Shown one piece after another: positions 52,390 to 58,606 of a stretch of 64,000 nt of DNA. Below the pieces are notes generated by a model. The model did no database searches. It worked only from the letters and a program-made list of their open reading frames with translations, and was not told the origin of the DNA. Numbering within the stretch: the first letter of the stretch is position 1; the number at the start of each line of letters is the position of its first letter. Source of the stretch: Acholeplasma equifetale ATCC 29724 (GTDB lineage Bacteria > Bacillota_I > Bacilli_A > Acholeplasmatales > Acholeplasmataceae); assembly GCF_000687735.1 (NCBI RefSeq), contig NZ_JHXL01000001.1, positions 273,209 through 337,208 of the forward strand, in the 5' to 3' direction. A program made the translations under genes and the position numbers.

Positions 52390-53319
52390 ATGGGCGTTGA
52401 TACATCAAAAGAATTAGCACATTTTTTAGAAAAATTAAGGTTTCAACGTAATATTTCTCAAGAAGAATTTACGAGTGGAATCATATCAAACCGACAATAT
52501 CAACGTTATATTCGTGGTGATTCCCCTATGCCTTTTCATCTTATCAATGCCTTTGCAGAGCGTTTGGATATTAAAAAAGATGTTCTTCTTTTAGAATTTC
52601 AAAATAGCACAGTTAAAGAATCCTACCAAATTGTAAGTTTTTTAAATCATATAACTGGGTTTGAATTTGAAAAAGCTGCTGAAGTTAAAAAACATATTAA
52701 TCCTAACTATATTATCGATAAAGACAATTTAAAAATGTATAACTATAGTTGTTTACTTCATAAATACTATCAAAAAAACATGTCAGAAGATGAACTTAAA
52801 AACGATTTGATTTCTCTTATTGATTATCCATATCTATTAAATCGCCAATCAATATCAATGATGGAACTATTAGTTTTATCACAGCTTATTGACTTTGTAG
52901 ACGAAACTGAAAAAGATAATATTACATCAGTAATTCAAAGTTTTTTTAATAATCCTGATTTAGTATGGACTGGTAGTCAAATCTTAACATACCATATTAT
53001 CATATTCAGATTAGCTAAGTTCTTTGGTACAAGAAATGATTACCATCAAGTTATCTTTTATTCAAAGTATGGTATCAAATTAAATCATCAAGCAAAATCA
53101 ATTATTAATCAACACTACTATCACTACTTCTTAGCTCTTTCATATTATCGTTTGAATAATATAAATTCTTTTGAAAAACATTTGTTTAAATGTTTAAATT
53201 TATTGCTTATAAATTTTGATGATTCAAAAAATAAATTACTTCTTGATATCATACAAAAAGACTTTAATATCGATTACAAAGATTTTATGATTGAATATAT
53301 AAAAAAATCCCTTAGTTGA
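52390..53319 (+). CDS. RRNPP (Rgg/PlcR-like) transcriptional regulator
   Basis: A 309-residue protein with an N-terminal XRE-type helix-turn-helix (about 8-65, KLRFQRNISQEEFTSGIISN and RYIRGDSPMPFHLINAF). A long all-helical region without membrane segments (about 70-309) is consistent with TPR-like repeats that bind short peptides in Rgg, PlcR and PrgX. The start ATG 52390 lies about 11 nt after AAAGGA. An AUG directly after that site opens a six-codon frame overlapping the start, possibly limiting expression. Its divergent neighbour encodes a candidate pheromone precursor. Confidence 0.82.
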   Translation: MGVDTSKELAHFLEKLRFQRNISQEEFTSGIISNRQYQRYIRGDSPMPFHLINAFAERLDIKKDVLLLEFQNSTVKESYQIVSFLNHITGFEFEKAAEVKKHINPNYIIDKDNLKMYNYSCLLHKYYQKNMSEDELKNDLISLIDYPYLLNRQSISMMELLVLSQLIDFVDETEKDNITSVIQSFFNNPDLVWTGSQILTYHIIIFRLAKFFGTRNDYHQVIFYSKYGIKLNHQAKSIINQHYYHYFLALSYYRLNNINSFEKHLFKCLNLLLINFDDSKNKLLLDIIQKDFNIDYKDFMIEYIKKSLS

Positions 53320-53339
53320 AATCTAAGGGATTTTTCTTA
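53301..53339. terminator. bidirectional terminator
   Basis: AAAAATCCCTTAG / CTAAGGGATTTTT lies between the convergent regulator and membrane protein genes, with A- and T-runs on the two sides. Confidence 0.85.
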
Positions 53340-53960
53340 AACTAAGTATTTTTCAAATAGATGTTTTAAATAAATTAAACCTACTGTAAAGACTGAAATG
53401 ACTGGTAATAATAATCCTACACAGAATATCAAGACACTCATAAGTGTGTTGTCACCATAAGTTGGATTTAAAAAGTTATATGGATACCAATTTGTTAAAG
53501 ATCCTTGGATTAATATCACTATAAAATAGATTAAAGGAAAAATTAATGATACCCAGAAATCTCTTAACTTAATCTTATCTTCTAAAAATATAAAATAAAA
53601 GATCGCATAAAGAATTGGATTAATTGTATGAACGACATGATTATCAAAATTCATAGGTCCACTTTTAATTAACGTATGATAAATTATTCCTGTCATTAAG
53701 ATTGCAACTAAACCAATCATAGCTATAAATTTATAATATCTGTGAGTATTATATTTTAACAAATATAATATTCCTATAACAAAAATTAAAATATTAGCTA
53801 AATTTGTAAAAAATCTTAATGATAATAAGATATCTAAAAATGTATCCTCAAAAGTCATTTGTAAAACACCATAAAAGAAAAAAGCAAATATAATCATAAA
53901 AATTGAATATTTAATTTTAGGATTTGTTCGTATTACTTGAATAAATGATTTGTTTTCCAT
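53337..53960 (-). CDS. Pr6Pr-like polytopic membrane protein
   Basis: A 207-residue protein with six predicted transmembrane helices. TNLANILIFVIGILYLL, HVVHTINPILYAIFYF and the loop NWYPYNFLNP-TYGDN recall the Pr6Pr family of six-helix membrane proteins, whose biochemical role is unknown. AGGTAGATT lies upstream. It is convergent with the RRNPP regulator and probably monocistronic. Confidence 0.7.
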   Translation of the reverse strand: MENKSFIQVIRTNPKIKYSIFMIIFAFFFYGVLQMTFEDTFLDILLSLRFFTNLANILIFVIGILYLLKYNTHRYYKFIAMIGLVAILMTGIIYHTLIKSGPMNFDNHVVHTINPILYAIFYFIFLEDKIKLRDFWVSLIFPLIYFIVILIQGSLTNWYPYNFLNPTYGDNTLMSVLIFCVGLLLPVISVFTVGLIYLKHLFEKYLV

Positions 53961-54013
53961 AATCTACCTCCATTTAGTCAATATTATACAATATTGATTT
54001 TTGAAGATATAGA

Positions 54014-55531
54014 TTATTGCTTACGCCATTTATAAACTACTAATAACCCAATTGATAATGATCCTATTGTCGCTAATATGATATATAAAACCGTATTTGA
54101 ATTAAAAATTTCTAATTCTTCATTATTTATGAATTGATTAACTCGGACTAAAGCTTGTAATTTAACTGCTTCTTCATTTAATCTAACTTCTGCTTCGATA
54201 AGATACACACCAGGTATGTTTTCTTTATCTTTATATTCATTTTTGGTTATTTCTATTGAATCATATTCAAAATGAATTTGTTCTTTAATTAACATCAATA
54301 TTTCATCTTCATTTAGTACATTGTTGTTATCTAAAATGATTTGATTTAAATTAATCAAAAAAATCGGATTCGTAGTATCTTTAACATGTATTTGAATTAC
54401 TTTTTCTGTCATGTTATTACTTTTATCATACGCTCTTACGATAATTTGATAGTGACCAATCGTATGTTTTGATTGACTGTATGTGTCTTGATTGATAATG
54501 ATTTTAACATTGTCTTTGTCTATTTCATCATAAGCAGATATATTTCGTAAAATTTCTTCAATAGTCAATGTCTCTTCTACTGAAATTTCATAGAATAATT
54601 GACCTGTAATTATTGGTTCTACATCATCGATAACATGAATAATGATTTTGTGTATTGTTTCGTTTAATGATTCATCTTTAACCGATACTATCATTTCATA
54701 TTGTCCGATTTTATCAAAATTTGACTCATAAGGATGATCTAAAACATCGACACTAATAGCATCCACTGATGAATAATTATCTTTAATCTCTAATGTTTTT
54801 AGAATATCTTGAATAGAAATTTTAGATTTATAATTGGTATAAATTACACTAGAATTTACAATTGGTGACGTTAAATCTTTCACTTCAACATTCAATAATA
54901 TTCTACTTATATTTTTAGATGAATCTTCGCATTTTAAAGAAATAAAATATTGACCAATTTTATTTAGATTCATTGAATAATTTTCTTCAACAATTTCAAT
55001 TTTATCTGATATAAAACCATCATAATTATCATAAGCAACAACATAAGAAATAATATCATCCATACTTAGAGGATTATCAACATTAGATATAAATGTTAAT
55101 GGAAACATTATCTCTTTATATCCAGTTTCTTTAATGATTCGAATTTCATGTTGTATATCTGCATTCATCTTATATGAGTCGTTTCCACTGTAGATTAATA
55201 TATAACCTGTATTTTGTAAGGCTTTACCTTCTATTCTGAATTTTTGATCAATCATCATTTCTTTTACTATTTTATTTTTATCTAAATCTTTAATAATTAC
55301 TTTATTATAAAATGTTTCAAATTCTAAAACAAAATCTAAATCTGAGACTCTAGCTTCAATTGAGTCATTATAATTAAATCGAATTAGTATATCATTCTCA
55401 AATTCTTTAAAATCTGCATATACATCTCCTTCTATCAATCTAAAAATTACATTAGTACTTTTTGCATATGTATGAGGTGTAACACCTAATAAGAATAATA
55501 AAATTGATATTGAATATAAAATTTTTTTCAT
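54014..55531 (-). CDS. surface protein with Ig-like repeats and C-terminal anchor
   Basis: A 505-residue extracellular protein with a signal peptide (KILYSISILLFLLGV, cleavage probably after TYA). At least three tandem Ig-like domains of about 75-80 residues follow, each with a recurring IGQY-type strand and a VKD...P linker (EVKDLTSPIV, HVIDDVEPII, HVKDTTNPIF), the layout of DUF5011-type bacterial Ig folds. A C-terminal transmembrane helix (YIILATIGSLSIGLLVVY) and short basic tail KWRKQ anchor it; there is no LPxTG sortase motif. A surface or adhesion role is likely but unproven. Confidence 0.78.
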   Translation of the reverse strand: MKKILYSISILLFLLGVTPHTYAKSTNVIFRLIEGDVYADFKEFENDILIRFNYNDSIEARVSDLDFVLEFETFYNKVIIKDLDKNKIVKEMMIDQKFRIEGKALQNTGYILIYSGNDSYKMNADIQHEIRIIKETGYKEIMFPLTFISNVDNPLSMDDIISYVVAYDNYDGFISDKIEIVEENYSMNLNKIGQYFISLKCEDSSKNISRILLNVEVKDLTSPIVNSSVIYTNYKSKISIQDILKTLEIKDNYSSVDAISVDVLDHPYESNFDKIGQYEMIVSVKDESLNETIHKIIIHVIDDVEPIITGQLFYEISVEETLTIEEILRNISAYDEIDKDNVKIIINQDTYSQSKHTIGHYQIIVRAYDKSNNMTEKVIQIHVKDTTNPIFLINLNQIILDNNNVLNEDEILMLIKEQIHFEYDSIEITKNEYKDKENIPGVYLIEAEVRLNEEAVKLQALVRVNQFINNEELEIFNSNTVLYIILATIGSLSIGLLVVYKWRKQ

Positions 55532-55629
55532 TTTTGCTCACCTTTCTTTAATTCTTCTACTCAATAATAGTAAGAAAATGTAAATTTAACTTTTTGTTTT
55601 CATAAATTATAAAAATTTTTATTTAATCA

Positions 55630-55658
55630 TTGACAATAAAATAATTACGTTATACAAT
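55630..55658 (+). promoter_or_regulatory. tRNA-Lys promoter
   Basis: TTGACA (55630-55635), a 17-nt spacer and TACAAT (55653-55658) lie 18 nt upstream of the tRNA. Confidence 0.82.
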
Positions 55659-55676
55659 AATTATGCTTTTGAAGAT

Positions 55677-55752
55677 GCACCTTTAGCTCAGTTGGTAGAG
55701 CAACTGACTCTTAATCAGTGGGTCGTAGGTTCGAGCCCTACAAGGTGTACCA
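55677..55752 (+). tRNA. tRNA-Lys (anticodon CUU)
   Basis: A complete 76-nt cloverleaf: acceptor GCACCTT / AAGGTGT (the first pair G-U), D arm GCTC / GAGC, anticodon arm ACTGA / TCAGT with loop CTCTTAA, T arm GTAGG / CCTAC with TTCGAGC, and an encoded CCA. Anticodon CTT reads lysine AAG codons. Confidence 0.96.
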
Positions 55753-55765
55753 GTTTAAGGATTAA

Positions 55766-55792
55766 ATAAGAGCTTAATTAGCTCTTTTTTCT
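55766..55792 (+). terminator. terminator after tRNA-Lys
   Basis: AAGAGCT / AGCTCTT hairpin followed by TTTTC, 16 nt after the tRNA. Confidence 0.8.
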
Positions 55793-55880
55793 TTCTTTCA
55801 ATCTCATCTTATATGTTTACAAAATGATATACCTTACATCGTTAGTTTTTGATTTAAAAATAAAAAAACACCCTTTTATG

Positions 55881-56545
55881 AGTTAGTTCTCTTAAAACGG
55901 ATACTTAAAAAAAAGAGCAAAGAGAGCTCGATTTCGATATTCAATCGGAGTTGTTCTAAAATCAGTTTGTTTAGTATTTCATCATATGCTTTATACTGTG
56001 GCTTACCTAAGACTATCCAATCATAATAACCGCTTCGTGAACACTTTAACTTACTGCATAAATACTTGATTGAATATTTATTTTTTAGTCCATCAATTAC
56101 TTGATAATTTTCCTTTGTTTCCTTAAGTAAGCCACCTGTTTTTTTATATCTTCAGACACCTTTAGTTCCTTAATTAATTGATTTTTAGTCTTATCCTCTA
56201 ATCAGATTGATTGCTTTGGTTGCCTTTGTTTGGTGTTGTTTCTTTGGTTGCTTTCCCATGTCTATCGACGGTTGTTCCATATTACCGATATTGCCTTACC
56301 CACCGAAGGATTACTGTACTAGATATCCAGTTTCTTCATTAACGCTTTGTAATCTCCAGTTTCCCGAGATAAGTACCCCCTTCACAATTTCATTCTTTTC
56401 ATCGATTGTAAATTGTCGATGCTTAATTGTTTTTCTTTCTTTTACTTTTCCCTCTTTAAAATATCTTAAACAAAAAACAGAGTTAAATGCTTTATTTTGC
56501 ATATAACTCTGTTTTTTTTATTTTTATGTACGTTTTAAACTAATA
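55881..56545 (-). mobile_element. decayed IS3-family insertion element
   Basis: An internally deleted element of about 660 bp. The ends read inward as TTAGTT(CTC)TTAAAACGGATACTTA on the left and TTAGTTTAAAACGTACATAA on the right, imperfect inverted repeats. Inside, on the minus strand, are remnants of OrfA and the beginning of OrfB. It fills the otherwise gene-free stretch between the tRNA and the S51-like peptidase gene. Confidence 0.65.
55900..56502 (-). pseudogene. IS3-family transposase remnants (OrfA and truncated OrfB)
   Basis: The first piece (from 56502, MQNKAFNSVFCL...) has KHRQFTIDEKNEIVKGVL, an IS3 OrfA helix-turn-helix start, and stops after 63 codons. Later frames give a coiled-coil stretch (SEDIKKQVAYLRKQRKII) and an OrfB N-terminus with NKYSIKYLCSKLKCSRSGYY, followed by YDWIVLGKP. 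Stops and frame shifts separate the pieces, and the DDE catalytic domain of OrfB is missing. A perfect stem, CAGAGTTA / TAACTCTG (about 56475-56509), encloses the start codon of the first piece. The gene cannot make an active transposase. Confidence 0.78.
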
Positions 56546-56562
56546 CTTTCTTATATAGATGT

Positions 56563-57249
56563 TTATTTTTTAATTCTTTTTCCTTTTTCATAGTATTTAG
56601 GTCCATGATCGTTATAAATTATATTTCCATTTTCAATAACCATTAAACCGTCATCATATAAAGCGTGTATAGGTCTAGGATGCATGTGAGATACTTTTCT
56701 CATTGATTTCTTTTGTTGTTTTCTACGATTAAAGTGCACTTCTACACCAAAATCTTTAACAAACCCTAGTCCATCATGAATTGAAAATTTATGATAATCT
56801 CTATCTTTTGATATATGGAACCAATCAAATTGAATCATTGTTCCAGCACTTGGTCCCATAAAAATTTTGTTTTCTTGTTTTTGCAGGACAGGAACTAACT
56901 CATATTCATTTAATCGATCCATAAATCGATCTGGTGCACCACCAGGTAAAAAGATGATGTCAGCATTTTCGATTTTTTCTATAGCTGATTCTTTTGAATC
57001 AACATGGTAGATAATCCAACTTATGTTATCTTCTTGAACTTCAAAACGAGATAGTGGCTCCACAATATGCAAATACCACTTTCCTTCAGGTCTACTATAC
57101 TCCTTTTCATAATTTTCTTGTAAGAAGGCATTATCAAAAAAAGAGAATGCTATGACACATATTTTAGACTTCTTATTGATATATTTTTTTAATATATCAT
57201 AATACCTATTTTCATGAAAAATTGTTCTTGAACTTAATATATTTATCAT
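56563..57249 (-). CDS. peptidase S51-like (class I glutamine amidotransferase fold) protein
   Basis: A 228-residue cytoplasmic protein of the dipeptidase E/cyanophycinase fold. FLPGGAPDRFMDRL and the nucleophile elbow MGPSAGTMIQF (Ser nucleophile) are clear, and HFNRRKQQKK near residue 165 may supply the His. Secretion signals are absent. The substrate is unknown. It is preceded by no obvious partner on the same strand and follows the IS remnant. Confidence 0.82.
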   Translation of the reverse strand: MINILSSRTIFHENRYYDILKKYINKKSKICVIAFSFFDNAFLQENYEKEYSRPEGKWYLHIVEPLSRFEVQEDNISWIIYHVDSKESAIEKIENADIIFLPGGAPDRFMDRLNEYELVPVLQKQENKIFMGPSAGTMIQFDWFHISKDRDYHKFSIHDGLGFVKDFGVEVHFNRRKQQKKSMRKVSHMHPRPIHALYDDGLMVIENGNIIYNDHGPKYYEKGKRIKK

Positions 57250-57305
57250 AATTCTATTGTATCAAAATTAATTAAAAATAAAAGTTATACGTTTATTTAT
57301 TCAAA

Positions 57306-57342
57306 AAATAAAAAGTTAGAATAAAATTCTAACTTTTTTTAG
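57306..57342 (-). terminator. terminator after the 66-residue gene
   Basis: AAAAGTTAGAAT / ATTCTAACTTTT with runs of A and T on both sides, directly after the stop codon. Confidence 0.8.
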
Positions 57343-57529
57343 TTACCAAAGGTACTAATAATCCACTTTCCAATGAATAAGGATAAGGATAAGCAGTTTC
57401 TTTCATTCTTTTAAATAAAACGAAAACCAATCGTCGTTCATAATCAATACGAGTAACGACACCGTAATCTTTTTCCCCTTCAACTCTAATGCGTTCTCCA
57501 ATAATGTATGTATCATTACACCATGCCAT
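57329..57529 (-). CDS. small SH3/KOW-like protein, unknown
   Basis: A 66-residue protein that looks like one small beta-barrel: GERIRVEGEKDYGVVTRIDY and RRLVFVLFKRM resemble KOW/Tudor/CarD-type barrels, but no known family is matched. AGGGGG lies 11 nt upstream of the ATG. It follows the HEPN-like gene by 36 nt and is probably co-transcribed, which could make it a third component of that cluster. Confidence 0.55.
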   Translation of the reverse strand: MAWCNDTYIIGERIRVEGEKDYGVVTRIDYERRLVFVLFKRMKETAYPYPYSLESGLLVPLVTKKS

Positions 57530-57565
57530 AAAGATACAACCCCCTTTTAATCTATCTTCATTATA

Positions 57566-58606
57566 TCATACTTTTAAAATGAAATCTTTTAGCATTTTTC
57601 CGATAATGAATACAATATCATCATCTTCAATTGATTTAAACCATTCAAAAAATATTGAATATTTTTCTTGATTAATAGCTTGTATTAAAAGATTTATGTG
57701 TAATTCAAAGAGTGGATGATCTTTATCATTAAGCTCCGAAACATAAGTTGTGTATTGTTGAATTTTCAAAATTTCATGTTTTAATTCGATTAAAAACATC
57801 GGATATGTAATATTAGGTAATTTAATTTTTTTATTATTTAATTGAGTATTCATCTTATATAATCCTAATATTTGATATAAACAAGCTGTATTTATCACAT
57901 CCGGATAATTATTTTTAATTGTAAACACTTTAGCAAGTGCTTTAATACGTGTACTAAATCTATTTTTTGTTTGTATATCCAAATTTTGGTCATTTAAAAA
58001 TTGTTGTTCAATTTGACTTATAAGTAAAAGATCATAGTTGTTATTAGATACTTTATTAAAGAGTTTAACTAATAAACCGGTTGTTTTATCTTTATTAGGA
58101 ATTTTTCTAATAAATTGACTTAAATCTTTCATAAAGAATTTTTTTTCTTTTTGATAAGATTCTATCATTTCATCAAAATACACAGTTGTCTCTTCTTTAT
58201 GAATTTCTTTATCTTTAATAATATATGTTTGATAAGCAATTGTATCACGTGTTACTTTATCATCAAGTAATAACGAAAATCCATATGAACCATCATGATA
58301 TGTTCTAAGTGTTGGATGTCCAACAATATCATTACGAATATATTTTAATTTTCTTAATACATGATTTTGGTTAATGTTAACGTGATATTTAAATTTTGTA
58401 GTTACTAAACTTAGTTGATAAATTGCATCTATTCCCACAAATAAGGCTTGCATTAAACCATATGCATCCAATAAAATTTCTGATTTTAATTCATCATTGC
58501 GTTTCAAAAAAGCATCAATCATTAAATCAACATCTTCTAACGCACTTAATGCACTTTGAGCTCTTATTTGTTGGTCAAATGGCAAATTCTCAATAAAATT
58601 TTTCAC
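57566..58606 (-). CDS. helical protein with HEPN-like motif, unknown function
   Basis: A 346-residue soluble, largely helical protein. Residues 91-97 read RNDIVGH, an Rx5H pattern with Asn after Arg, preceded by an amphipathic helix (NHVLRKLKYI). This fits the catalytic motif of HEPN domains, many of which are RNases in toxin, abortive-infection or defence systems. The rest is not recognised. It overlaps the GGDEF/EAL-like gene upstream by 4 nt, so the two are translationally coupled. An RNase role is a hypothesis resting on one motif. Confidence 0.6.
   Translation of the reverse strand: MKNFIENLPFDQQIRAQSALSALEDVDLMIDAFLKRNDELKSEILLDAYGLMQALFVGIDAIYQLSLVTTKFKYHVNINQNHVLRKLKYIRNDIVGHPTLRTYHDGSYGFSLLLDDKVTRDTIAYQTYIIKDKEIHKEETTVYFDEMIESYQKEKKFFMKDLSQFIRKIPNKDKTTGLLVKLFNKVSNNNYDLLLISQIEQQFLNDQNLDIQTKNRFSTRIKALAKVFTIKNNYPDVINTACLYQILGLYKMNTQLNNKKIKLPNITYPMFLIELKHEILKIQQYTTYVSELNDKDHPLFELHINLLIQAINQEKYSIFFEWFKSIEDDDIVFIIGKMLKDFILKV

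Noticed and set aside
52187..52417. Plus-strand 76-codon open frame across the peptide gene
   Set aside because: It is antisense to the secreted pro-peptide, lacks a ribosome-binding site, and has no signal or domain; the minus-strand frame has all the gene features.
56207..56506. Plus-strand 99-codon frame, cysteine-rich
   Set aside because: It is the reverse complement of IS3 transposase remnants that read sensibly on the minus strand.
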